NCBI GenBank assembly: GCA_934525065.1
Contig: CAKSYX010000037.1
Location: forward strand, 1-17,543
DNA: 17,543 nucleotides
Direction: 5' to 3'
Source of the DNA: an uncultured Eubacteriales bacterium
GTDB taxonomy: Bacteria; Bacillota; Clostridia; Oscillospirales; Acutalibacteraceae
In this document: in pieces, positions 1 to 7,353 of the stretch
Layout: every line of letters starts with the position of its first letter
Numbering within the stretch: the first letter of the stretch is position 1
The notes under the pieces: generated by a model
Seen by the model: only the letters and a program-made list of their open reading frames with translations
Database searches by the model: none
Told to the model about the DNA's origin: nothing
Made by a program: the position numbers and the translations under genes

Positions 1-380
1 ATTCGCAGGTTGTAAATGTGTAAACCATGTGCTTGCACTACCTGTAAACTATGTTACTCTTGACACATGCCCCGCCCCTACGAATCTAGATGATAGACGT
101 TAGATATTAGATATTAGATGGATTTATTTTTATGCGGTGCAGGACGTTAGATTGTTCGCAGTCCTTTAAGTTGAATATATCTAATGTCTAGAATCTAACA
201 TCTAAAATCTAATTTCGTACGGGGGTCGCTTGAGGCCCCCATGAACGCTGCCGCTTGCACACACCCATCCACAAAACCGCAATGCTTCTCAGATAATAGA
301 TATTTGCCGCACAGCGGCAATCTAAAATCTAACATCTAACATCCAACGTCTAAAGATATTAGATATCTTAATCTACCGGG
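1..380. repeat. Intergenic repeat mosaic downstream of gyrA
   Basis: This 380-bp gap contains no credible gene. Bases 1-64 show nothing recognisable beyond three loose copies of TGTAAA. Bases 84-122, 175-214 and 321-375 are arrays of 7-bp units (TTAGATN or its complement NATCTAA). Bases 127-145 carry the arm core TTTATTTTTATGCGGTGCA. Bases 146-180 are a diverged copy of the conserved middle block seen at 7071-7104. Bases 221-240 form a GC hairpin (GGGGGTC / GGCCCCC around GCTTGA). Bases 251-323 form a second module, with the motif CTCAGATAATAGATATTT at 288-305 and a hairpin TTGCCGC-ACA-GCGGCAA at 304-320. An AT-rich hairpin AAGATAT-TAG-ATATCTT (353-369) follows the gyrA stop; it lacks a T-run, so a terminator role is uncertain. 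Confidence 0.85.
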
Positions 381-2927
381 TCATTCCTCTAAGTTTTCAA
401 CATTTTCGCTTTCATCTGTTGAAACTTCGGCTTCGTCAGAGCTTCCGCCGTCGTTTTTCGGCTCTTCGCCCTCTTCGCGCTTAACGGGTGTTACGGAAAC
501 GACCTTTTCTCCCTCGCCCGTTCTCATAACGTTGACGCCGCGTGAGGTTCTTGAAGAGATGTTGACGCTTTCGGAATCAATTCTGATTACGATTCCGTCC
601 GATGAAATGAGAATAAGATCATCGCCGTCATGAACAAGGCAAACTGCGGCAACAAGACCGTATTTTTCGCTCTTATAGTTGATTGAGCCCTTTCCTGCGC
701 GCGACTGAATGTGATATTCCGAAATGTCGCTCCTTCTTCCGATTCCGCTTTCGCTGACGGTGAGGATTCTTGCGTCCTCAGTCTCGTCCTTGGAAATTGA
801 GCACATTCCGACAACCTCATCGCCGTCGCGAAGGTCAATTGCGCGCACACCCCTTGCTGTTCTGCCGATTGCTCTTGCATCGTTTTCATTGAAGCGGATT
901 GCAAAGCCGTTCCTTGTTGCAACAAGAATGTCATCGCTGCCGTCAGTGAGACGTACCCATGCAAGCTCGTCTCCTTCGTCAAGATTGATTGCGATTATAC
1001 CGCTCTTGCGAATATTTTTATAGGCGTCAAGCTCGGTACGCTTGATGATGCCCTCTCTTGTGACCATGCAAAGATACTTGCTTTCCGTGCCGAAATCGGG
1101 TACGCGAATCATTGCGCTGATTTTTTCGTCCGCTTCAACCGGAAGCAGGTTGACAATGTTCATGCCTTTGCTCTGCCTGCTGCCCTCCGGAATTTCATAT
1201 CCCTTAAGGCGGTAAGCTCTGCCCTTGGTTGTGAAGAACATAATATAGTCGTGACTTGAGCAGGTGAACATCGTTTGAGCAACGTCCTCCTCACGGCGGC
1301 TCATTCCCTTGATTCCCTTTCCGCCCTTTTTTTGAACGGTATAGACCGAAGCCGGAATACGCTTGATGTAGCCGAAGGTGGTGAGAGTGAATACGCACTG
1401 CTCCTGCGGAATGAGGTCCTCAATGTCAACCTCGCCGGAGACGGCGGCAATTTCCGTGAGCCTGTCGTCGGCATAGCGGCGCTTGAGTTCAAGAGCCTCG
1501 TCCTTGACGATTGCAAGAACCTTTGACTCATGAGAAAGAATATCCTCAAACCTTGCAATTTTTTCGCAAAGCTCTTTCAACTCGTTTTCAATCTTGATTC
1601 TTTCAAGACCGGTGAGCTGGCCGAGACGCATTTTGACGATTGCGTCCGCCTGAATGTCGTCAAGGTCAAAGCGTTCCATGAGAGCGGCCTTGCCTTCATT
1701 CTGATCCTTGGCTTTTCTGAGTATGGCGATAATTTCGTCAATGAAATCAAGAGCAGTTTTGAGGCCTTCAAGAATATGCTCGCGCTCTTTGGCCTTTCTA
1801 AGGTCAAAGCGTGTGCGCCTTTCAATAACCTCTTCCTGGAATTTTATATAATGCTCAAGAATCTGCTTGAGGTTGAGTATTCTCGGCACACCGTCAACGA
1901 GAGCAAGCATGATGATTCCGTAGGTGATTTGAAGCTGAGTCATTGAAAACAGCGTGTTGAGAACAACCTGCGGATTGGCCTCACGCTTGAGGTCAATAAC
2001 AAGGTGCATACCCTGGCGGTTGGAGTAGTCGTTGATGTCCGAAATGCCTTCAATGCGCTTGTCCTTGACAAGGTCGGCCATTGCCTCAATAAGGCGGCGT
2101 TTGTTGACCTGATAGGGAAGCTCTGAAACAACGATTGAAAACCTGCCGTTTTTGTTTTCAACAATTTCCGTTCTTGCCCTGACGGTGATTTTTCCCCTGC
2201 CGGTGGCATAAGCGGCGCGGATTCCGGATTTGCCCATGACAATACCCGCGGTCGGAAAGTCCGGTCCCTTGATGTGCTCCATAATTTCCTCAAGAGAAGC
2301 GTCCGGATTGTCAATGAGGCAGCACATTCCGTCAATGACCTCACCGAGGTTGTGCGGCGGAATATTTGTCGCCATACCGACTGCGATACCGGTTGAGCCG
2401 TTGACGAGCAGATTCGGAAAACGTGAGGGAAGAACCGTCGGCTCCTTGAGACGGTCGTCATAGTTCGGGATAAAATCAACGGTCTCCTTGTCGATATCGG
2501 TGAGCATTTCCATTGAAATTTTGCTCATTCTCGACTCGGTGTAACGGTAGGCCGCCGGGGGGTCGCCGTCAACGGAACCGAAGTTTCCGTGGCCGTCAAC
2601 AAGAATATATCTGGTTGAGAATTTTTGAGCAAGACGAACCATTGCGTCGTAAACCGACGCGTCGCCGTGCGGATGGTAGCGGCCGAGAACCGAACCGACT
2701 GTGTCTGCGCACTTGCGGTAGGCCTTGTCCGGATAGAGCGAGTTTTCGTGCATTGTGTAAAGTATGCGCCTGTGAACCGGCTTGAGTCCGTCGCGGACGT
2801 CAGGCAGTGCTCTTGACGTGATGACGGACATGGAGTAATCGAGGAAGGATTTTCTCATTTCTCCGTTAAGGTCAACGTCGATTATCGTCTGATTTTCAAA
2901 TCTGAGGTCGTCGTTATTTCTTTCCAT
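381..2927 (-). CDS. gyrA: DNA gyrase subunit A
   Basis: GyrA is the DNA breakage-reunion subunit of the A2B2 gyrase, which introduces negative supercoils. The 848-residue protein is full length. The N-terminal breakage domain shows the quinolone-region motif HPHGDASVYDAMVRLAQ (85-101) and the active-site tyrosine Y129 in RYTE. The GyrA box needed for DNA wrapping is QKKGGKG (532-538), which distinguishes it from ParC, and a beta-propeller domain follows. The last ~33 residues are a Glu/Asp/Ser-rich acidic tail. The residue matching E. coli Ser83 is alanine (A90). The start ATG follows AAAGGGGTGA with good spacing and lies 15 nt after the gyrB stop, so the two subunits are co-transcribed. The stop TGA is followed within 8 nt by heptad-repeat sequence. 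Confidence 0.98.
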   Translation of the reverse strand: MERNNDDLRFENQTIIDVDLNGEMRKSFLDYSMSVITSRALPDVRDGLKPVHRRILYTMHENSLYPDKAYRKCADTVGSVLGRYHPHGDASVYDAMVRLAQKFSTRYILVDGHGNFGSVDGDPPAAYRYTESRMSKISMEMLTDIDKETVDFIPNYDDRLKEPTVLPSRFPNLLVNGSTGIAVGMATNIPPHNLGEVIDGMCCLIDNPDASLEEIMEHIKGPDFPTAGIVMGKSGIRAAYATGRGKITVRARTEIVENKNGRFSIVVSELPYQVNKRRLIEAMADLVKDKRIEGISDINDYSNRQGMHLVIDLKREANPQVVLNTLFSMTQLQITYGIIMLALVDGVPRILNLKQILEHYIKFQEEVIERRTRFDLRKAKEREHILEGLKTALDFIDEIIAILRKAKDQNEGKAALMERFDLDDIQADAIVKMRLGQLTGLERIKIENELKELCEKIARFEDILSHESKVLAIVKDEALELKRRYADDRLTEIAAVSGEVDIEDLIPQEQCVFTLTTFGYIKRIPASVYTVQKKGGKGIKGMSRREEDVAQTMFTCSSHDYIMFFTTKGRAYRLKGYEIPEGSRQSKGMNIVNLLPVEADEKISAMIRVPDFGTESKYLCMVTREGIIKRTELDAYKNIRKSGIIAINLDEGDELAWVRLTDGSDDILVATRNGFAIRFNENDARAIGRTARGVRAIDLRDGDEVVGMCSISKDETEDARILTVSESGIGRRSDISEYHIQSRAGKGSINYKSEKYGLVAAVCLVHDGDDLILISSDGIVIRIDSESVNISSRTSRGVNVMRTGEGEKVVSVTPVKREEGEEPKNDGGSSDEAEVSTDESENVENLEE

Positions 2928-2942
2928 ATCACTGTCACCCCT

Positions 2943-4982
2943 TTATATATCAAGATTCTGAACGTATTTTGCGTTCTTTTCAATGAAGTCGCGTCTGGGT
3001 TCAACCTTGTCACCCATAAGAATTGAAAAGGTCTCGTCCGCCTGCATCGCATCCTCAAGGTTAACTCTGAGCATGATTCTTCTTTCCGGGTCCATTGTGG
3101 TTTCCCAAAGCTGCTCGGCGTCCATTTCACCGAGACCTTTGTATCGCTGAATCGCCGCGCCGGGCATTTCAGCCATGAGCCTGTCCCTTTCCTCGTCGGA
3201 ATAGGCGTAGGCGTGCTTCTGCCCTTTTGAAAGCTTATAAAGCGGCGGCTGAGCAATATAGACATAGCCGTTGTCAATGAGCGGCCTCATGTAACGGAAG
3301 AAAAAGGTCAAAAGCAGCGTTCTGATGTGCGCACCGTCAACATCGGCATCGGCCATGATAACGATTTTATGGTAACGCAGCTTTTCTTCGTTGAAATCGT
3401 CAGCAATTCCCGCGCCGAGCGCCATTACAACAGGGCTGAGCTTGTCGTTGCCGATAACCTTGTCAAGTCTGCTCTTTTCAACGTTGAGCATTTTTCCCCA
3501 AAGGGGCAAAATGGCCTGAATACGCCTGTCTCTGCCTTCCTTTGCCGAGCCGCCTGCGGAATCACCCTCAACGATGAAAAGCTCGGTGACCGCCGGGTCC
3601 TTTTCGGTGCAGTCGGAAAGCTTTCCGGGCAGTGAATTGCTTTCAAGCGGAGATTTTCTTCTTGCGGCTTCACGCGCTTTTCTTGCGGCCTCTCTTGCCC
3701 TTGAAGCGTCGAGTGCCTTTGAAAAAATCATCTTTGCAACCTGCGGATTCTCTTCAAAATAATCGGTCAGCTTTGTGTAAACGGTTGAAGCAACAAGCTT
3801 TGTGATGTCGGTGTTGCCGAGCTTGCCCTTGGTCTGGCCTTCAAACTGAGCGTCGGTCAGCTTAACGCTGATTACGGCAACAAGACCCTCGCGGCAATCC
3901 TCGCCGGAAAGCTTTTTGTCCGAATCCTTGAGGATATTATACTTTTTGCCGTATTCGTTGAATACCTTTGTGAGTGCGGTCTTGAAGCCTGTCTCGTGGG
4001 TACCGCCGTCAACGGTGTGAACGTTGTTTGCGTAAGAGAGAATGGTTTCGTTGTAGCCGTCGTTATACATCATTGCAATTTCGGCACTGCGGTCAGCCGC
4101 CACGGCGGAAAAATGAATCGGCTTTTCGTGTACCGGAGTAAGGCCGCGGCTTTCATTGATGTATTCAACAAACGAACCGATTCCGCCCTCGTAGCAGAAG
4201 TGGTCGGTAACGATATTGTCCGGGTCGCGGCTGTCCGTGAGTGTAATTGCAAGGCCGGCGTTGAGGAAAGCACTCTCGCGCAAGTGACGCTGGAGCGTTT
4301 CGTAGTCATAGACGGTGGTTTCTTTAAAAATTTCGGCGTCCGGCTTGAATTTGATGAAGGTTCCGGTTTCGGTTGTGTCGCCGATTATGTCAAGGTCGGA
4401 GGCAATGTGGCCTCTTGTGAAGCGCTGCTTATAAACGTGGCCGTTTTGAGAAACCTCAACCTCAAACCACTGTGAAAGCGCATTAACAACAGAGGAGCCG
4501 ACGCCGTGCAGACCGCCGGAGACCTTGTAGCCGCTGCCGCCGAACTTTCCGCCTGCGTGCAGAACCGTGAGAACGACCGTAACGGCGGGAAGTCCCTGCT
4601 GTTCGTTGATTCCGACAGGTATACCGCGGCCGTTGTCGCGGACGGTGATGACATCGCCGGGAAGAATTTCAACCTCAATGTGGGTGCAGAAGCCTGCGAG
4701 AGCTTCGTCAATAGAGTTGTCAACGATTTCATAAACAAGGTGGTGCAGACCTCTCGGGCCTGTTGAACCGATGTACATACCGGGGCGTTTTCTGACCGCC
4801 TCAAGCCCTTCAAGAACCTGAATTGCGTCTGCGTTGTATTCTTCGGTAACAACGGTATCCATCAGGTCAAGGTCTTCCGGAAGCTCCTCGCGTTCAATTT
4901 CAAACTCATCGTTTTGGTTTTCCTGCTGTTCTTCAAGGTTTTCTTCGAGAAGCTCTTCGTTTTTGTTTTCGTTTTTATTCAT
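2943..4982 (-). CDS. gyrB: DNA gyrase subunit B
   Basis: GyrB is the ATPase subunit of gyrase. The GHKL ATPase domain has E85 and N89 in EIVDNSIDEA and the loop GGLHGVGSS (156-164). The TOPRIM domain has the metal-binding E472 in EGDSAGGSA and the D545/D547/D549 cluster in ADADVDG. The C-terminal GyrA-interacting segment ends near QRYKGLGEMDAEQLWETTMD and VEPRRDFIE. The length of 679 residues is above the usual Firmicutes ~640 because of an N-terminal Glu/Asn/Gln-rich extension of about 48 residues before the conserved YNADAIQVLEGLEAVRKRPGMYIG block. ATG 4982 is supported by an upstream AAAGGAG (11-nt spacing). An internal ATG at residue 41 has no convincing ribosome binding site. The leader is repeat DNA. 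Confidence 0.98.
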   Translation of the reverse strand: MNKNENKNEELLEENLEEQQENQNDEFEIEREELPEDLDLMDTVVTEEYNADAIQVLEGLEAVRKRPGMYIGSTGPRGLHHLVYEIVDNSIDEALAGFCTHIEVEILPGDVITVRDNGRGIPVGINEQQGLPAVTVVLTVLHAGGKFGGSGYKVSGGLHGVGSSVVNALSQWFEVEVSQNGHVYKQRFTRGHIASDLDIIGDTTETGTFIKFKPDAEIFKETTVYDYETLQRHLRESAFLNAGLAITLTDSRDPDNIVTDHFCYEGGIGSFVEYINESRGLTPVHEKPIHFSAVAADRSAEIAMMYNDGYNETILSYANNVHTVDGGTHETGFKTALTKVFNEYGKKYNILKDSDKKLSGEDCREGLVAVISVKLTDAQFEGQTKGKLGNTDITKLVASTVYTKLTDYFEENPQVAKMIFSKALDASRAREAARKAREAARRKSPLESNSLPGKLSDCTEKDPAVTELFIVEGDSAGGSAKEGRDRRIQAILPLWGKMLNVEKSRLDKVIGNDKLSPVVMALGAGIADDFNEEKLRYHKIVIMADADVDGAHIRTLLLTFFFRYMRPLIDNGYVYIAQPPLYKLSKGQKHAYAYSDEERDRLMAEMPGAAIQRYKGLGEMDAEQLWETTMDPERRIMLRVNLEDAMQADETFSILMGDKVEPRRDFIEKNAKYVQNLDI

Positions 4983-5153
4983 GGCGCGAATTACTCCTTT
5001 GTAAAAATATCTAATATCTATTATCTATTATTTATTATCTATTATCTAATTTCAAATGGGTGTGTGCAAACGGCAATGCTTCTTAGATAACGGATATTTG
5101 CGTGGTTCAAACAAAAACGTTTCCCGGGCGGTTACGAGCCCCGCCCGTACGAA
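4983..5153. repeat. gyrB leader made of repeat modules
   Basis: No gene is visible. From gyrB outward there is the ribosome binding site, then an array of seven-base units of the ATCTATT/ATCTAAT type (5008-5052). Next come fragments of the module also seen at 251-323 and 17335-17437, partly inverted: bases 5056-5080 are the reverse complement of its TTGCCGTTTGCACACACCCA part, and CTTAGATAACGGATATTTG follows. A GC hairpin CGGGCGG / CCGCCCG lies at 5125-5131 and 5141-5147. The heptads are within about 20 bases of the gyrB ribosome binding site and would be part of the mRNA leader if transcription starts upstream. Confidence 0.75.
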
Positions 5154-5318
5154 TTTAGATTTTGGATGTTGGATGAGTTTGTTTTTTTATACGGTGCAGT
5201 CTAATTTATTTTTCAATATAAAAATCAACCTCGGCATCGTATGGGGGTCGCTTGAGGCCCCCATGACCTTATTATTTGCACCGCATAAAAACAAACACAT
5301 CTAACATCTAAAATCTAA
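5154..5318. mobile_element. MITE-like two-armed repeat element, gyrB-remB gap
   Basis: About 165 bp are bounded by imperfect inverted arms of 42-44 nt. The left arm (5154-5197) begins TTAGATTTTGGATGTTGGAT and ends TATACGGTGCA. The right arm (5277-5318) begins TGCACCGCATAAAAACAAAC and ends with heptads. Compared as reverse complements, the arms differ by about four substitutions and a 2-nt indel. The interior holds the GC hairpin ATGGGGGTC-GCTTGA-GGCCCCCAT (5241-5264). There is no coding capacity, so any mobility would be in trans. The name MITE-like is an inference from the arms and from related copies in this window; no target duplication was established. Further heptads continue from the right arm into the 3' end of remB. 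Confidence 0.6.
5186..5216 (-). promoter_or_regulatory. Candidate promoter for gyrB inside a repeat arm
   Basis: On the minus strand TTGAAA (5211-5216) and TATAAA (5186-5191) are separated by 19 nt, which is longer than optimal. It would give a leader of roughly 200 nt before gyrB. The TATAAA falls in the left arm of the repeat element, at a position where other copies read CATAAA. Only the sequence match supports it. Confidence 0.3.
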
Positions 5319-5328
5319 TATCTAACAT

Positions 5329-5577
5329 CTAATATCTAACATCTAACATCCTTCTTGCAACCGTTCCCGACGATAGGTGCGAAACAAAAATTCGCCTGCC
5401 CTCGCAAACAACGAACGAGCGCGGCATTTCCGCCGAGACGTAATAGACGTTCTTTTTCTTTTCGTTAATTTTCAGATAGTCGCGGGTAATTTTTGAAACA
5501 GTCGTGCTTTCAAGGTCAAAGATACCGATGATCTCCTTGTCGGTAACAACGCTGTTTTGTCCGATGTGGATATACAA
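5329..5577 (-). CDS. remB: DUF370 / RemB-like regulatory protein
   Basis: This is a small protein of the RemA/RemB (DUF370) family, the YaaB position of the Firmicutes origin cluster. In B. subtilis, Rem proteins influence biofilm matrix expression; the role here is unknown. A longer ATG-started frame from 5619 would overlap recF by 29 nt. I prefer the TTG at 5577: it is preceded by AAAGGAG with 8-nt spacing, gives the family N-terminus MYIHIGQNSVV, and yields 82 residues against 81 in B. subtilis. Family landmarks are the EIIGIFDLE segment and FVSHLSSGTVARR near the C-terminus. The final codons (LDVRY and stop TAG) are read from the heptad array TTAGATGTTAGATATTAG, so the native C-terminus appears replaced by repeat-encoded residues. 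The gap to the recF stop is 13 nt. Confidence 0.9.
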   Translation of the reverse strand: MYIHIGQNSVVTDKEIIGIFDLESTTVSKITRDYLKINEKKKNVYYVSAEMPRSFVVCEGRRIFVSHLSSGTVARRMLDVRY

Positions 5578-5585
5578 AGCAATTT

Positions 5586-5592
5586 CTCCTTT
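5586..5592 (-). promoter_or_regulatory. Ribosome binding site fixing a TTG start for remB
   Basis: AAAGGAG on the minus strand, overlapping the recF stop TAA, lies 8 nt before TTG 5577. The upstream ATG at 5619 would lie inside recF, so this site decides the start. Confidence 0.8.
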
Positions 5593-6682
5593 AAAGGACG
5601 CTGCCGTTTTTAATTTCAAACGCCTTGCCGTATTTCAGATTTCTGACCGAATGCGGGTCACAGCAGGTGATGAACACCTGCCAGTTTTTGATGTGGTTGA
5701 GAATATAATTCTGCCGCGAAAGGTCAAGCTCGCTCATCACGTCGTCAAGCAAGGCTACCGGCTGTTCTCCGGTGAAATCGCGGATAACAGCCGCCTCTGA
5801 AAGCTTGAGCGAAAGTGCGGCAGAACGCTGCTGTCCCTGAGAACCGAAGGCTCTTGCCGCAACAGCGTCAATGTTTATTGTAAGGTCGTCCCTGTGAGGG
5901 CCGACTGAGGTAAAGCCTGTCGGCAGGTCGGTTTTTCTTGAAGCAAAGAGAAGATTTTTCAGGTTTTCATAAATTTCCTGCCTGTCCTTTCCGAAGGCCG
6001 GACAATTTTCGCGGTATGAAACGGAAAGCTTTTCTTTTTTTGAAGAGATTCCGCCGTAGATATCCTCGCAGAAACGAGAGAGCGCATTGACATAGCCTAT
6101 TCGCTGTCTGATTATTTCGCTGCCGTAAAAAGCAACCCTTTCCTCCCAAACATCAAGCAGGTCTGAAAGCTCGCTGTGCATAAAGCAGTCCTTTAAAAGA
6201 ATGTTGCGTTCTGAAAGAGCCTTGCCGTAGCTTGCAAGTGTCACGGCGTACTTCGGCTTGAGCTGACTTATTGCCGTGTCAAGAAATTTTCGCCTTTCGG
6301 CAGGTCCGCCCTTGACGAGCGTCAGGTGTACCGGAGAAAAAACGACCGAAAGAAATTCGCCGATTATTTTTGAAGATGATTTGAGCTTGATTCCGTTGAG
6401 AGAAAATGCGCGCCCCTTTTCAATTTCAAGCGCGGCGTCCTGTTCGCGTCCGCTTCCGAAAAAAGAGAGCGAAAGCTTTGCCTTTTTTGCGTTGAAGTTG
6501 ATCATTTCGCTTTCAGCCGAACCGCGAAAGGAGCGGCAGCCGGTAAAAAGCCAGATACCCTCAAGAATATTGGTTTTTCCCTGGGCATTATCTCCGAAAA
6601 TGACGTTCACTCCATCGCAGGGCTCAATTGAAACTTCTTTGAGATTTCTGAAAGAGACACACTCAAGGCTTCGAACATTCAT
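5591..6682 (-). CDS. recF: DNA repair and recombination ATPase RecF
   Basis: RecF is an SMC-like ATPase that binds ssDNA-dsDNA junctions and, with RecO and RecR, helps load RecA at gaps and stalled forks. The 363-residue length is typical. The N-terminus MNVRSLECVSFRNL leads to the Walker A loop GDNAQGKT (30-37). The ABC signature is SQGQQRSAALSLKLSEA (281-297), and Walker B is VALLDDVMSELD (309-320). GPHRDDL (261-267) is a further RecF hallmark. The ATG overlaps the yaaA stop in an ATGA arrangement, implying translational coupling. No defects are visible. Confidence 0.98.
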   Translation of the reverse strand: MNVRSLECVSFRNLKEVSIEPCDGVNVIFGDNAQGKTNILEGIWLFTGCRSFRGSAESEMINFNAKKAKLSLSFFGSGREQDAALEIEKGRAFSLNGIKLKSSSKIIGEFLSVVFSPVHLTLVKGGPAERRKFLDTAISQLKPKYAVTLASYGKALSERNILLKDCFMHSELSDLLDVWEERVAFYGSEIIRQRIGYVNALSRFCEDIYGGISSKKEKLSVSYRENCPAFGKDRQEIYENLKNLLFASRKTDLPTGFTSVGPHRDDLTINIDAVAARAFGSQGQQRSAALSLKLSEAAVIRDFTGEQPVALLDDVMSELDLSRQNYILNHIKNWQVFITCCDPHSVRNLKYGKAFEIKNGSVL

Positions 6683-6921
6683 TTTGCAACCTCATAGATG
6701 ACGCCGGAAAATTCAAAGCTGTCCCCTTCTCTGAGCTTTTTTCCTCTTTGAAGGCAAGTTTCACCGTTGACCTTGACAAGTGAATCGAGAACAACGGTTT
6801 TTGCTTCACCGCCGCTTGAAACGGCATTGGCAAGCTTCAGCGCGGAATCAAGGCGAATGAAGTCCGTTACAATAGGAAGCTTTTCATGTTTTTTTTCTGC
6901 AATGCGTACTTTGATTTTCAT
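6679..6921 (-). CDS. yaaA: S4-domain RNA-binding protein YaaA
   Basis: This 80-residue protein sits at the fixed yaaA position between dnaN and recF. The S4-like half is visible as FIRLDSALKLANAVSSGGEAK, then VLDSLVKVNGE and RGKKLREGDSFEF (residues ~24-70), the helix-turn-strand pattern of S4 RNA-binding domains. Family members are thought to act in ribosome assembly; the exact role is not shown by sequence. The ATG follows AAGGAAA, a moderate ribosome binding site. The leader upstream is the heptad arm of a repeat element, about 16 nt from the start codon. The stop overlaps the recF start by 4 nt (ATGA). Confidence 0.93.
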   Translation of the reverse strand: MKIKVRIAEKKHEKLPIVTDFIRLDSALKLANAVSSGGEAKTVVLDSLVKVNGETCLQRGKKLREGDSFEFSGVIYEVAK

Positions 6922-7027
6922 ATATATTTTCCTTAAATTTAGATTTTAGATGTTAGATTTTGGATGTTGGATAGGGTTTGTTTTTATGTTGTGCAGGAAG
7001 GAACGTTCACGGGGTTTCAAGCGACCA

Positions 7028-7104
7028 CCCGTATCTAGATGCTAGATGCTAGACACTAGATACTAGATATAATCAGCTTAAAGGGCAGCAAACAACCTAA
7101 CATC
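7028..7104. repeat. 77-bp direct repeat, copy 1
   Basis: It begins CCCGTATCTAGATGCTAGAT and ends with AAACAACCTAACATC. It contains five CTAGA-type heptads (TAGATGC, TAGATGC, TAGACAC, TAGATAC, TAGATAT) and the conserved block AATCAGCTTAAAGGGCAGC. It is identical to 7237-7313; related copies are at 11655-11730 (inverted), 14189-14262 and 17155-17230. Confidence 0.95.
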
Positions 7105-7236
7105 TTGTAGCGCATAAAAACAAACCTCAGCTTCGTACGGGGGTCGCCTGAGGCCCCCGGAAACGTTGTTTCTTGAACCACACAAATAATAGAGTTCTCC
7201 CTTTCATTTTTAATTTCTGCTTTATCAGCTGCGCCC

Positions 7237-7313
7237 CCCGTATCTAGATGCTAGATGCTAGACACTAGATACTAGATATAATCAGCTTAAAGGGCAGCAA
7301 ACAACCTAACATC
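7237..7313. repeat. 77-bp direct repeat, copy 2
   Basis: Every base is identical to 7028-7104, 209 bp away in the same orientation. Flanks diverge immediately on the left and after a few bases on the right, so this is a discrete unit duplicated recently or kept uniform by gene conversion. Confidence 0.95.
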
Positions 7314-7353
7314 CTGCACAGCGTAAAAACAAAACGCATCTAGTGTCTAGCGT

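Noticed and set aside
267..276. CCATCCACA as a DnaA box near gyrA
   Set aside because: It belongs to a repeat module; other copies read CCATCTGCA, so it is not a conserved box.
3996..4475. 159-residue frame antisense to gyrB
   Set aside because: It mirrors conserved gyrB codons; long antisense frames follow from the codon bias of the real gene.
5578..5619. ATG at 5619 as the remB start
   Set aside because: It would add 14 residues not seen in the family and overlap recF by 29 nt; TTG 5577 has a proper ribosome binding site and restores family length.
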